In this document: positions 31,868-40,733 of the stretch, one piece after another
Layout: each line of letters opens with the position of its first letter
Numbering within the stretch: position 1 is the stretch's first letter
Source of the DNA: Halonatronum saccharophilum DSM 13868
GTDB lineage: Bacteria; Bacillota; Halanaerobiia; Halobacteroidales; Halobacteroidaceae
Direction of reading: 5' to 3'
Length of the DNA stretch: 64,000 bases
Assembly (NCBI RefSeq): GCF_000517025.1
Contig: NZ_KI912097.1
Location: forward strand, 509,496 to 573,495
Translations under genes and position numbers: made by a program
The notes under the pieces: model-generated
What the model was told of the DNA's origin: nothing
Seen by the model: only the letters and a program-made list of their open reading frames with translations
The model's database searches: none

Positions 31868-33499
31868 ATGGAACTTAAATTTTCAGATATAGGTGATAAA
31901 ATAAATTTATTTAGAAAGGGCCAACTGACTTGGCCTTTTAAGGCTCCGGCATTTATATTGATTCCGGTGGTTTTTGTAGCCCTTGCTATGTCGTTACCTT
32001 TGTTTTATTTGATTATAAGGGTATGGGGAGCAGAGGACTTTTTAGATTTACTCTTACGTGAGCAGACAATAAGGGTATTGTTGAATACTGTAGCTTTAGC
32101 TGGGGCAGTGACCCTTTCGACTATAACTATTGCTGTTCCTCTTGCTTGGCTTACAGTAAGGACTGATCTTCCTGGGAGGAGGATATGGTCAATCTTAACT
32201 ATGGTTCCTCTTGTAATACCATCCTTGGTGGGGGGGTTTGCTTTTGTAGCCGCCTTTGGATATGGTGGGATAGTTCATCTTTTCATTACAGATCTCTTTA
32301 ATATATCCTATAACCCAGGTATCTATGGTTTTTTTGGGGCCTGGGCAGTTTTAACCTTATTAAGTTATCCTTATGTTTTATTGTCGGTAAGAGGTGCTCT
32401 TTTAGGGATGGATCAATCCCAAGAGGAGGCTGCGCGCACCTTGGGCCAAAGTCCTTGGCAGATATTTTGGAAAGTTACCTTTCCTCAATTGCGTCCTGCA
32501 ATTGCTGGAGGTGGGCTTTTAGTAGCTCTTTATACATTAAGTGACTTTGCTGCAGTATCATTGTTGCAGTTTGATTCTTTTACTAGAGTTATCTTTCTTC
32601 AATATCGAGGTTCTTTTAATCGTACTTATGCTTCTGTGTTGGCCCTTGTATTGGTCTTATTAACTATGTTTATCGTTAGTTTGGAGATGAGAACTAGGGG
32701 TAAAGATCGTTATCATAAAGTAGGTAGTGGTGCAAAGAGGAAATTAATGAAGGTTTCTTTAGGCTATTGGAAATGGCCTGCACTTATATTCTGTACTATA
32801 ATCGTTTTATTGGCTTTGGTCCTACCAGTTGGAGTTAGTCTTTTCTGGCTTATTCGTGGTTTGATACAGGGAGAAGTCTTTATATTGCGTTGGGAGGCAG
32901 CTTTTAACTCCTTCTATGCTGCTAGTATAACTGCTATAGTTGGTATAATAGTAGCCTTACCTGTAGCTATACTATCTGTAAGATATAAAAGCAAGGCTAG
33001 TAGCCTTTTAGAGAAGGTGACATACGCAGGTTATGCTTTACCTGGTATAGTAGTTGCTTTATCTTTAGTCTTCTTTGGGGCCAACTATGCAAGCTCTTTA
33101 TATCAGACTATGCCATTATTAGTCTTTGCTTATATTATCTTATTCTTACCTCAAGCCATGGGGTCATTGCGTAGTTCTTTATTGCAACTTGGCCCAAATA
33201 TTGAAGATGCAGGTCTAACTATGGGTTGTTCTAGATTTAAAATTTTACGCTCTGTTACAATACCTTTGATTCGCCCAGGGATATTGACAGGGGCAGCCCT
33301 TATTTTTTTAACGACAATGAAGGAGTTACCAGCAACTATGTTGTTAAGTCCAATAGGTTTTCGTTCCTTGACAACGGAGATATGGAATGCTACTACTGAA
33401 GCATTCTATACCCGTGCAGCGGTTCCAGCTTTATTATTAGTTATAATATCTTCCTTTTCATTGTGGATTTTATTCTCACAAGAAGAGAAGAGTTACTAA
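31868..33499 (+). CDS. Ferric-iron ABC transporter permease (FbpB type, fused double domain)
   Basis: 543 residues, about 12 membrane segments made of two permease domains (about 15-270 and 300-540). Each carries the EAA loop that contacts the ATPase: EEAARTLGQSPWQIFWKVT and EDAGLTMGCSRFKILRSVT. One chain supplies both halves of the channel, as in FbpB/SfuB. Start ATG 31868 with AAGGTGGAGGATA upstream. Confidence 0.92.
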   Translation: MELKFSDIGDKINLFRKGQLTWPFKAPAFILIPVVFVALAMSLPLFYLIIRVWGAEDFLDLLLREQTIRVLLNTVALAGAVTLSTITIAVPLAWLTVRTDLPGRRIWSILTMVPLVIPSLVGGFAFVAAFGYGGIVHLFITDLFNISYNPGIYGFFGAWAVLTLLSYPYVLLSVRGALLGMDQSQEEAARTLGQSPWQIFWKVTFPQLRPAIAGGGLLVALYTLSDFAAVSLLQFDSFTRVIFLQYRGSFNRTYASVLALVLVLLTMFIVSLEMRTRGKDRYHKVGSGAKRKLMKVSLGYWKWPALIFCTIIVLLALVLPVGVSLFWLIRGLIQGEVFILRWEAAFNSFYAASITAIVGIIVALPVAILSVRYKSKASSLLEKVTYAGYALPGIVVALSLVFFGANYASSLYQTMPLLVFAYIILFLPQAMGSLRSSLLQLGPNIEDAGLTMGCSRFKILRSVTIPLIRPGILTGAALIFLTTMKELPATMLLSPIGFRSLTTEIWNATTEAFYTRAAVPALLLVIISSFSLWILFSQEEKSY

Positions 33500-33504
33500 T
33501 TGAT

Positions 33505-33598
33505 AGTTGTCAATTGATAGTTGATAGTTAAAAGTTTTAAAATTATTAGAGGTTTTGATTAACTATCAATTAGCCATTATCAATTATCAATTTGAAAT
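33505..33598. repeat. TTGATAG-type inverted repeat between permease and ATPase genes
   Basis: Arms of TTGATAGTTGTCAATTGATA and ACTATCAATTAGCCATTATC units around AAAAGTTTTAAAATTATTAGAGG. Same construction as the GAGTAATCA and AGCTAGT repeats but with different arm units. It lies inside an operon. Confidence 0.6.
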
Positions 33599-33616
33599 AA
33601 GAAGGAGATGGATTAT

Positions 33617-34672
33617 ATGATTATTGAATTGAGTAATGTTACTAAGAATTTTTCGGGATTTGAGGTTCCTGCAGTTAATAAAGTAAGCTTTGGCGTAGAA
33701 GCAGGTCAGATTGTCACCCTTCTAGGGCCAAGTGGATGTGGAAAGACCACTTTATTACGTTTGATTGCTGGTCTTGAGCGCCCAAGTGATGGAGAAATAG
33801 TAATTAGAGGAGAGAGGGTAGCCTCTAAAGATTCTTGGATACCGCCAGAGAAGAGAAGTGTAGGTATGGTCTTTCAAGATTATGCTCTCTTCCCACACCT
33901 TAGTGTAGAAGAGAATGTTGGCTTCGGTCTTAAGGATAAAAAGGGATCTAAGGCTAAGATTTTGGAGACTTTAGAGTTAGTAGGTTTGGCAAGTCAGGTT
34001 AAGAAGTATCCAGCAGAGCTATCTGGGGGCCAACAGCAGCGAGTAGCCTTGGCCCGAGCTCTAGTAAGAGATCCTGCAGTAGTTCTTTTAGACGAACCCT
34101 TTAGTAATTTAGATATGAGCTTACGGGAGAAGATGAGACGTGATGTAACCCGTATTATTAGAAAGAGCAATGCTACAGCTATCTTTGTCACCCATGACCA
34201 AGAAGAGGCCTTATCTATATCTGATAAAATAATTGTTATGAATGAGGGTAAGGTTGAACAGAAGGGGACACCTAGAGAAATCTATGAAATCCCCGAGACA
34301 ACCTTTGTAGCCTCCTTTGTTGGGCAATCTAATCTAGTAGATGGAATTATAGATTCTGATGGCAAGAGCGTAATAACTGATCTAGGAACCTTTTCTTGCC
34401 AGCATCAACATACCAAAGGAAAGCAGCCGGGTGATAAAGTTACTATATCAATTCGTCCTAATAGCTTAAAGGTAGATCCTCAAGGGTCGATTGAAGGGAT
34501 AGTTGAGGATGTTTTATATAAAGGTGATATCACTGATATTGTTGTAAGAGTATCCTTAGATGAAAAGACCTATAACCTCTTAGTTCATGTCAATCCAGAA
34601 CGGATAATTAAAAGAGGAGATGAAGTTTCTATTAATATAATGCCCACCTGTGTAGCTGGTGTAGCGAAATAA
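33617..34672 (+). CDS. Ferric-iron ABC transporter ATP-binding protein (FbpC type)
   Basis: 351 residues: Walker [11 protein letters not shown]-loop [10 protein letters not shown], signature [15 protein letters not shown], Walker [13 protein letters not shown], switch [10 protein letters not shown], and a C-terminal TOBE/OB region (about 235-351) with SIRPNSLKV typical of Fe3+ and CUT transporter ATPases. I chose ATG 33617 because GAAGGAG ends 9 nt before it; ATG 33608 touches the ribosome site. It completes the iron importer. Confidence 0.93.
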   Translation: MIIELSNVTKNFSGFEVPAVNKVSFGVEAGQIVTLLGPSGCGKTTLLRLIAGLERPSDGEIVIRGERVASKDSWIPPEKRSVGMVFQDYALFPHLSVEENVGFGLKDKKGSKAKILETLELVGLASQVKKYPAELSGGQQQRVALARALVRDPAVVLLDEPFSNLDMSLREKMRRDVTRIIRKSNATAIFVTHDQEEALSISDKIIVMNEGKVEQKGTPREIYEIPETTFVASFVGQSNLVDGIIDSDGKSVITDLGTFSCQHQHTKGKQPGDKVTISIRPNSLKVDPQGSIEGIVEDVLYKGDITDIVVRVSLDEKTYNLLVHVNPERIIKRGDEVSINIMPTCVAGVAK

Positions 34673-34959
34673 CCTTCACAATCTTTTTGGTGAAGGTTAT
34701 GAGCACGGAAGGTCTCTTGAGACCTGTAGGGAAGGCTTTCATATTACTCCGAGCATTCAAGCAAATGAGCACGGAAATAAAGGCTTTTGACTAAGCCTTT
34801 ATTTTTTGTGGTTTAACAGTAACAAAGCTAATCAAAATACTCATCTAAAACTTTTTTCAAGAAGTATGCAGGAATTTAGATTAAATCTATAGAATTACTA
34901 ATGTCAGTATGCAATATTAAAATTTTTAGATTTAAATTAAAAGAGGAGGAGTATTATTA
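34671..34959 (+). other. Structured intergenic region ahead of the AbgT gene
   Basis: AACCTTCAC / GTGAAGGTT stem overlapping the fbpC-type stop (34671-34698), then ATGAGCACGGAA, a GGTCTC-TT-GAGACC hairpin, a second ATGAGCACGGAA copy at 34765-34776, and a terminator AAAGGCTT / AAGCCTTT plus T-run at 34777-34808. It may be only terminators plus a repeat, or a leader RNA. No known riboswitch class recognised. Confidence 0.45.
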
Positions 34960-36477
34960 ATGAGTAGTAAGAAGAAAAGCATGACGGATCGATTTTTAAG
35001 CGGGGTAGAGCGAGTAGGGAATAAGTTACCCCATCCAATCACATTATTTTTTATTTTGGCTGGTTTGACTTTGGTTTTATCATGGGTAGTAAGTTTATTT
35101 GGGATTAGTGTAAATCACCCGGGGACTGGAGAGACGTTAGAGGTTACTAATTTATTATCTAAGTATGGTATTAGAAGAGTATTCTCTGAAGCAACGACCA
35201 ATTTCACAGGTTTTGCGCCTTTAGGAACTGTATTGGTAGCTATGTTAGGTGTAGGTGTTGCTGATAAATCAGGTCTTATCAGTGCATCTTTGAAGAAGAT
35301 GGTTCTAGGTGCTCCTGATAAGTACATTACAGCAGCAGTTGTATTTGCTGGTATTATGTCCAATGTGGCATCTGATGCAGGTTATGTAGTTTTAGTTCCT
35401 TTAGGAGCTATTATTTTTGCAGCTAAGGGAAGACATCCTTTAGTAGGTTTAGCAGCGGCCTTTGCTGGTGTTTCTGGTGGATTTAGTGCTAACCTTTTGG
35501 TTTCAACTTTGGATCCACTATTAGCAGGGTTGACTCAAGAGGCAGCTCAATTAATAGATCCAGCATATACAGTAGCTCCAACAGTTAACTGGTACTTTAT
35601 GATTGCATCTACTTTCTTGATCACTTTAGTAGGTACTTGGGTGACAGAGAAGGTTGTAGCACCTAGATTTGGAGAATATACAGGAAGTTATGCTGAAGAG
35701 TTAGAAGAGTTAACTGATGTTGAAAGAAAAGGTCTTAGATGGGCTGGAGTTTGGTTGTTAGTAGCAATTGGTGTAATCGCTGCAATGACTATTCCAGAGG
35801 CTGGAATATTAAGAAATGATGCAGGAGAAATTATTAAAGGTGCAAGTCCTTTTGTAGCAGGGATGGTACCGATGATTGCTATATTCTTCTTTGTACCAGG
35901 TCTTGCTTATGGTATAGCTACTAAGACAATTAAGAATGATTCAGATGTGGCAGGATTTATGTCAGAGTCCATGTCTGATATGGGTGTTTATATAGCTCTA
36001 TCCTTTGCAGCAGGTCAGTTTGTTGCTTACTTTAACTGGTCAAACATAGGTACTGTTCTAGCTGTAGGTGGGGCCAACTTCTTAGAGGCTATTAACTTTA
36101 CTGGTCTACCATTGATTATTGCCTTTATCATTGTATCTGGTATAATCAATATCTTTATTGGTAGTGCTTCTGCTAAGTGGGCAATTATGGCTCCAGTATT
36201 TGTACCGATGCTAATGCAGTTAGGTTATAGTCCTGATTTTGCTCAGATGGCTTATAGGATTGGTGATTCAACTACAAATATCATCTCTCCATTGATGCCA
36301 TATTTTGCAATTATCATTGCTTTTGCTAAGAAGTATGATAAGAATATAGGTATTGGTACTTTGATATCGACAATGTTACCTTATTCAATTGCATTCTCAA
36401 TAGTTTGGACTATTATGTTAATTATATGGTTTGTATTTGGATTACCAATTGGACCAGGTGCAGGATTATTCTATTAA
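34960..36477 (+). CDS. AbgT-family transporter
   Basis: 505-residue membrane protein with about 11-13 segments. The family marks are the N-terminal FLSGVERVGNKLPHPITLFF, the hairpin region GVADKSGLISASLKKMVL, SGGFSANLLVSTLDPLLAGLT and the late GSASAKWAIMAPVFVPM with GDSTTNIISPLMPYF. AbgT proteins were first described as p-aminobenzoyl-glutamate importers; some export antifolates. The cargo here is unknown. AAAAGAGGAGGAG precedes ATG 34960; a strong terminator follows, so it is a single-gene unit. Confidence 0.9.
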   Translation: MSSKKKSMTDRFLSGVERVGNKLPHPITLFFILAGLTLVLSWVVSLFGISVNHPGTGETLEVTNLLSKYGIRRVFSEATTNFTGFAPLGTVLVAMLGVGVADKSGLISASLKKMVLGAPDKYITAAVVFAGIMSNVASDAGYVVLVPLGAIIFAAKGRHPLVGLAAAFAGVSGGFSANLLVSTLDPLLAGLTQEAAQLIDPAYTVAPTVNWYFMIASTFLITLVGTWVTEKVVAPRFGEYTGSYAEELEELTDVERKGLRWAGVWLLVAIGVIAAMTIPEAGILRNDAGEIIKGASPFVAGMVPMIAIFFFVPGLAYGIATKTIKNDSDVAGFMSESMSDMGVYIALSFAAGQFVAYFNWSNIGTVLAVGGANFLEAINFTGLPLIIAFIIVSGIINIFIGSASAKWAIMAPVFVPMLMQLGYSPDFAQMAYRIGDSTTNIISPLMPYFAIIIAFAKKYDKNIGIGTLISTMLPYSIAFSIVWTIMLIIWFVFGLPIGPGAGLFY

Positions 36478-36486
36478 TAAATATTC

Positions 36487-36520
36487 AACTTCTACCCTTA
36501 AAAGGGTGGAAGTTTTTTTA
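36487..36520 (+). terminator. Terminator of the AbgT gene
   Basis: AACTTCTACCCTT / AAGGGTGGAAGTT stem (G-T allowed) followed by TTTTTTA. Confidence 0.9.
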
Positions 36521-36689
36521 TTTTCTCCTTGTTTAAAGGTTATAATTAAAAGGAAGTGATTATTATAAAAGTTTCTTAGGATAAAATTTCAAAATTTAAA
36601 GGTTAATTATGGACTTATAATGAATAATATAGTTATAAAAGGATTAACTTTTTATTAAGTGTTTTAATCAAACTAAGAGGAGGAGATGA

Positions 36690-37592
36690 ATGAAGAAGGG
36701 TTTTATAATTTTTATGTTGGCTGTTTCTTTAGTCTTTGTAGTTTTATCCTCAGATATTTTGGCTCAACCTGATGAAGTTTTAATAGTAGATAGTAATGAA
36801 AGTATAATTAAGATAATGGATGATATTTATATAAGTGAAGAGATGGTTGTGGATGGTGATGTTGTAGCGATTATGGGTAATGTAAAGGTTGATGGTAGAG
36901 TAAAAGGTGATCTTGTTTCTATAATGGGTAATATTGATATCAATAATAAAATTGATGGTGATCTTGTGTCGATAATGGGAAGGGTCAATGAAGGGCCAAC
37001 TGCTCAGGTTGGTGGAGATAATATTCAGATTATTGGTGGAAGAGGAATAATTATAAGGGATAAGTTTAAGTTTTCTCTACCACATAATCTATTTAGATGG
37101 TCTTTTAGGATATCTAGATTTCTTATTTTATTGGCTTTAGTTGCTCTAACCTATGCTTTATTACCTAAACAAGAGGAGGCTATGGCCTTGGCCCTTGAGG
37201 AAGAGCCTCTAAAAAAAATTGGAAAGGGTTTTTTATCCTTATTAGTATTTCCGCTAATTATTGTTGCTACATTATTATCTATTGTAGGTATTCCTTTAGT
37301 TCCTTTTATAATAATCGCTTTTTTTATAATTAGATTTATCGGTTATATAGGAGTTGCCTTATTTGTAGGAAATCGAGTTAATAATACAGCAAAAGCTAAT
37401 ATGAATGTCTACCTTAGACTATTAATAGGTGTAACTATTCTATGGTTGGTGAGATTAGTGCCTGTGATAGGAGTATTGACCTCTATAATTGTAACAGCCT
37501 TTGCTTTAGGGTTAATTTTGGATACAAAGTTTGGTACAGGTAACCCGTGGTTTAAGAGGTATGAGGTTGATGATTCTTCAGATGAAGATTAG
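36690..37592 (+). CDS. Membrane protein with bactofilin-like repeat region
   Basis: 300 residues. Signal peptide (1-25, ends ILAQ), then short beta repeats at about 45-110: VVDGDVVAIMGNVKVDG, VKGDLVSIMGNIDI, IDGDLVSIMGRV. These repeats match the right-handed beta-helix rungs of polymer-forming (bactofilin-like) domains. A C-terminal half with four hydrophobic segments (about 145-285) follows, then an acidic tail. The rungs would lie outside the cytoplasmic membrane. The function is unknown; an envelope-organising role is an inference. AGGAGGAG precedes ATG 36690. Confidence 0.7.
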   Translation: MKKGFIIFMLAVSLVFVVLSSDILAQPDEVLIVDSNESIIKIMDDIYISEEMVVDGDVVAIMGNVKVDGRVKGDLVSIMGNIDINNKIDGDLVSIMGRVNEGPTAQVGGDNIQIIGGRGIIIRDKFKFSLPHNLFRWSFRISRFLILLALVALTYALLPKQEEAMALALEEEPLKKIGKGFLSLLVFPLIIVATLLSIVGIPLVPFIIIAFFIIRFIGYIGVALFVGNRVNNTAKANMNVYLRLLIGVTILWLVRLVPVIGVLTSIIVTAFALGLILDTKFGTGNPWFKRYEVDDSSDED

Positions 37593-37633
37593 TTATATAT
37601 GGTAATAAAAGCTAATTAGCAGGGGGGATGAAG

Positions 37634-37903
37634 ATGAATAACAATTTATTAGAGGTAGAAGTAGTTGAAAAGATAAAAGAGGTATTATCTGAGAGGGAAG
37701 ATTTATGTGACTGTAAGCAGTGCCAAAGGGATATCTATGCTTTAGCCTTAAAAAACCTTCAGCCTAGATATGCAGGGAGTGAAGAAGGCAGAATACTCTT
37801 AGATAGTGTAGATATTTCTAGTACTCAAACTAAGATGGATATACTAAGAGTGGTAGTTGAAGCGGCTCAAAAGGTAAGCAAACTACCTCACCATAATCGT
37901 TAA
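37634..37903 (+). CDS. ComFB-family protein
   Basis: 89 residues from ATG 37634 (AGGGGGG 7-8 nt upstream). LCDCKQCQRDIYALALKNLQPRY with the CDCxxC pair is the late-competence ComFB pattern, also found in c-di-AMP/c-di-GMP binding CdgR-type proteins. No competence genes nearby. Its neighbour downstream is an EAL protein on the opposite strand, a possible but unproved link to cyclic-dinucleotide signalling. Confidence 0.8.
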   Translation: MNNNLLEVEVVEKIKEVLSEREDLCDCKQCQRDIYALALKNLQPRYAGSEEGRILLDSVDISSTQTKMDILRVVVEAAQKVSKLPHHNR

Positions 37904-37947
37904 ATCAGATAGTAGATGATAGATAAGAGATAATAGAGAGTAGACTT

Positions 37948-37982
37948 AGAAAACACTTATCCATAGGATAAGTGTTTTCTAG
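37948..37982 (+). terminator. Terminator after the ComFB gene
   Basis: Perfect 15-bp stem AGAAAACACTTATCC with ATA loop. The T-run is inside the stem end (TTTTCT). Confidence 0.75.
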
Positions 37983-38009
37983 CTTAGTTGAATAAATTAG
38001 ATCTTTTAA

Positions 38010-38198
38010 AGAGTTATAAAGGATGGAGAGCTCTTAGAGCAGAATAATTTAGACTTTAATTGGTTGTATAATGAATTGAGAAAGTGTTATGTAGGGGATA
38101 TTTTAGATTTGGTATTGGCTATTTTAAACACCGATGGGTCAGTGTATATAAACCTTAGAGATAATAAACCTAAGTATACGCAGAAGGTGGAGGACTAA
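38010..38198 (+). pseudogene. Relic of a YetF/DUF421 membrane protein (C-terminal domain)
   Basis: A frame without a start codon reads KDGELLEQNNLDFNWLYNEL then GDILDLVLAILNTDGSVYI and ends at TAA 38196-38198. The order 'dG..le.nl...d...l...lR...v.dI..v..AIle.dG' is that of the DUF421 (YetF) cytoplasmic domain. The membrane half is gone. This fills the gap between ComFB and the EAL gene. Confidence 0.6.
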
Positions 38199-38227
38199 TA
38201 TTAGTTTGAAATTTTTATTTTTGTTGA

Positions 38228-39469
38228 TTAATAGCTCAAATCACAACATAAAACTTTATCTCCACCTTCTGTAGAAAACATTATAGATAGCGTAAGACAC
38301 ATATGAGCTCCAGTTATAGATAGGTAGGGGTCACTTACCTGTAACTGATTAGGGTGAAGAAGAGCATTCTTTAGATAAGGCTTTCTAAACCAATCAGCAC
38401 TATTAGTATCATAAAGAGGTTTGAAACGGATATCTCCATTAACTAAAGAGTTTGATGCAATTGTATCACCAATCTGCACACCATTAGGTTTAAGTAAATA
38501 ACATCGAATAACTTCATCTTCATTTAAAATAAATTGACAGCTTTTTTTAAATGAATATCCTTTTTTGATTTTATTAATAATTATTGATAAAAATTCTTTG
38601 TATTTATTATATTCTTTTTTATTTACCTTCTCTTTTTTTAGTTCATTCTTTTTATAATCTAAAAATATATCTTCTAAAGAAAGATTGATTTTAGATGAAG
38701 ATTCTATATCTAAAGATGGCTTAGCAAAGTAATATCCTTGCACAAAGTCTACACCGCTTTCTAAAGCAATCATAGTCTCTTCTTTATTTTCAATCCCCTC
38801 TATTAATACTAAAGATCCTGTTTGGTGTAGTAGTGAGACTATTCCAGAAAGTAGTTTCTGGATCTTCTTTTCTTTCGATGCTTTTAATAAAAAAGATCGA
38901 TCCAGCTTAACAATATCTGGATTTAAAGTCCATATTCTATCGAAGTTAGAATGACCAGCACCAAAGTCATCAATAGCTATTAGACAGCCAATATCTTTAT
39001 AATAATTAATATTTTCTAATAAAAGTTCATTATTTTCGATAGGATATTCTACAATCTCTATAACTATTCTATGAGGAGGCAGGTTAAATTTTTCTAAAAG
39101 TTGAGAGAAAAATTGACCAAAATATTTTCCCTTAATAATGGTTTGGGGGGACACATTTAAAAAAAGCCAATTAATATCATTGTTCTTCTTGCTAAAGTTA
39201 TCTATATGAAGGTATCTACACAACCTGTCTAATAGTATAGCTTCAGATATTTCATATTTTTTAGTAAACAAGGAAGCTGGACTAATCCATCTTTTTGAAT
39301 CATCCTTAACTCTAACTAAGGCTTCATATCCTATTATTCTTTTATGGGCCAAGCTGAATATAGGCTGTACTGCTGTGTAGAGATTAAGATTATTAAATCG
39401 AGCAATTGATTGATCTTCTTTACATTGGATTAGTTTGCTAATCTGATCTATACTTATATTATTTTCCAC
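38228..39469 (-). CDS. EAL-domain c-di-GMP phosphodiesterase with C-terminal Cache-like domain (YkuI type)
   Basis: About 413 residues from GTG 39469 (TAGGTG upstream; GTG 39478 also possible). EAL domain (about 25-260) with all key motifs: GYEALVR, LNVSP, IEIVE, AIDDFGAGHSNF, VKLDR, IEGIE, VQGYYF. It should hydrolyse c-di-GMP. Residues about 285-413 form a PAS/Cache-like domain (YLLKPNGVQIGDT, WFRKPYL, SDPYLSITG) as in B. subtilis YkuI. There is no GGDEF domain and no membrane segment. A single-gene unit. Confidence 0.87.
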   Translation of the reverse strand: MENNISIDQISKLIQCKEDQSIARFNNLNLYTAVQPIFSLAHKRIIGYEALVRVKDDSKRWISPASLFTKKYEISEAILLDRLCRYLHIDNFSKKNNDINWLFLNVSPQTIIKGKYFGQFFSQLLEKFNLPPHRIVIEIVEYPIENNELLLENINYYKDIGCLIAIDDFGAGHSNFDRIWTLNPDIVKLDRSFLLKASKEKKIQKLLSGIVSLLHQTGSLVLIEGIENKEETMIALESGVDFVQGYYFAKPSLDIESSSKINLSLEDIFLDYKKNELKKEKVNKKEYNKYKEFLSIIINKIKKGYSFKKSCQFILNEDEVIRCYLLKPNGVQIGDTIASNSLVNGDIRFKPLYDTNSADWFRKPYLKNALLHPNQLQVSDPYLSITGAHMCLTLSIMFSTEGGDKVLCCDLSY

Positions 39470-39585
39470 AATAATCACCTACATAATAGATTTTAAAGAA
39501 TGTTATGAGTATATAATATTCTTTTAAGTTATAACTTATTTATAACAGAGATATAGGTTTGTGTCAAGTTTATGTTACCTTTTAG

Positions 39586-39989
39586 GGTAGTGTCAATAAT
39601 TTTATGTACATAAAATTATTAATATCGCTCCTCAAAAAATGTTGAAATTTTTCTTGCGCAATCTTATACCTTTTCATTATAATAATTCACTTCCAAGTAA
39701 ATCAGTTTTTCAGCTGCTTCTAAATTAGGTAAACTATTAGTTCTTTCTATCCAGCTAGTAGTATAAATTGATTTTCTAATAGAACTAGGATATTTGAAAA
39801 AAGCTAATAATTTATTTTTATTAATTCATAAATATTTACTTGACCATTCAATAGTTCTTGGATTATACTATTTATATGGAATCTTCCTTTGAGTTGAGCG
39901 GTTTTTTGTGGTGATTAATCATTTCAACTTTTCAAGGAGGATTCTTTTTTTATTGTAAAGTCATTTACACATAATATTGTACACTATCT
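39586..39989 (-). mobile_element. IS256-family element, internally deleted (about 0.4 kb)
   Basis: Minus-strand sequence begins GATAGTGTACAATATTATG (inverted copy at 39962-39988) and ends near 39586 with GTACATAAAATTATTGACAC-like sequence; these ends are imperfect inverted repeats of the IS256 type. Inside, the transposase N-terminus (IIQELLNGQ) runs directly into its C-terminus (LLAFFKYPSSIRKSIYTTSW, then RKISTFFEERY), with stops. The catalytic middle is missing. It fills most of the 39470-40009 gap. Confidence 0.7.
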
Positions 39990-40009
39990 CTTTTTATATT
40001 TATTATATA

Positions 40010-40321
40010 CTATCCTAACATCTTCTTTAGATCTTCTTGTACGTCCCCAGTTAATTGTAGATTAAAGTTATCTTGTAATACCTTTACTACATTTTCAGAT
40101 AAGAACTCTGGAGCTGACGGGCCAACATAGATATCTTGGATACCTAGGTTAAATAGACCCAATAAAATAGCTACCGCTTTTTGCTCAAACCATAATAGCA
40201 CAATACTCAAAGGTAGATCATTTACTTCACAGTCGAAGGCTTCAGCTAGTGCTAAAGCAATCTTAACAGCTGATCCTGAATTGTTACCCTTTTCTTTCTT
40301 GTTCTTAAAAAGATCAAACAT
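40010..40321 (-). CDS. Free-standing Hcp C-terminal domain protein
   Basis: 103 residues. From SAVKIALALAEAFDCEVNDL through WFEQKAVAILLGLFNLGIQD and GPSAPEFLSENVVKVLQDNF it matches the last ~100 residues of hybrid-cluster protein (hydroxylamine reductase). The upstream CNDSYS-type segment that supplies a cluster cysteine is replaced by a lysine/asparagine-rich N-terminus (FKNKKEKGNNSG). None of the known cluster ligands remain, so it cannot be a reductase by itself. It has a proper ribosome site (AGGGGGAAAC) and an HcpR-like operator upstream, so it looks expressed rather than decayed. Confidence 0.65.
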   Translation of the reverse strand: MFDLFKNKKEKGNNSGSAVKIALALAEAFDCEVNDLPLSIVLLWFEQKAVAILLGLFNLGIQDIYVGPSAPEFLSENVVKVLQDNFNLQLTGDVQEDLKKMLG

Positions 40322-40391
40322 TTAGTTTCCCCCTTGTATTAATTTTCAATTTATCTTTCTTATTAATAGTACCCCAATAATTTAAATTTTT

Positions 40392-40409
40392 TTGTGAGAT
40401 AGATCACTT
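40392..40409 (-). promoter_or_regulatory. HcpR/CRP-FNR-type operator upstream of the Hcp-like gene
   Basis: TTGTGA-GATAGA-TCACTT, close to the TTGTGA-N6-TCACAA site of the CRP/FNR relative HcpR, which controls hcp genes in clostridia and sulphate reducers. It is about 70 bp before the start codon. Confidence 0.6.
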
Positions 40410-40439
40410 TAGCCCAAAAAACCGAAAAAAAAGATTTGT

Positions 40440-40640
40440 TTACCCTGTAAAAGTTCAGGGTTTTAGGAATTTGGAATCAGCGCAGATGATTTTGCACTTG
40501 AGGTTTAAGAAGGTCAAGGTCAAAGGCATTTACGCTGACTAAGATCTGATAAGAGCGGATAAGGATCTGATTAAAGCATTGATAATAGCCAATAGCTAGT
40601 AGCTACTAGCTAAACTGAAGTTTTAATCTTTTAGCTTAAG
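40440..40640. repeat. Repeat-like non-coding stretch before luxS
   Basis: CCCTG-TAAAAGTT-CAGGG hairpin (40443-40460), then CAGCG ... CGCTG arms with GGTCAAGGTCAAAGG between, and AGCTAGTAGCTACTAGCT near 40590-40610 related to the repeats at 1387 and 23634. No reading frame. The rest of the 40322-40733 gap shows only the HcpR-like site. Confidence 0.4.
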
Positions 40641-40733
40641 GCTCAAAGCTGATCTTATTAATTAAAGCAGGATAATAATCGCTGATGGATAAATAATATT
40701 AGTAACTATAATAAAGAAGGAGTTGTATTAACT

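Noticed and set aside
34671..34808. Lysine, THF or T-box leader
   Set aside because: The conserved cores of these classes are absent; left as an unassigned structured region.
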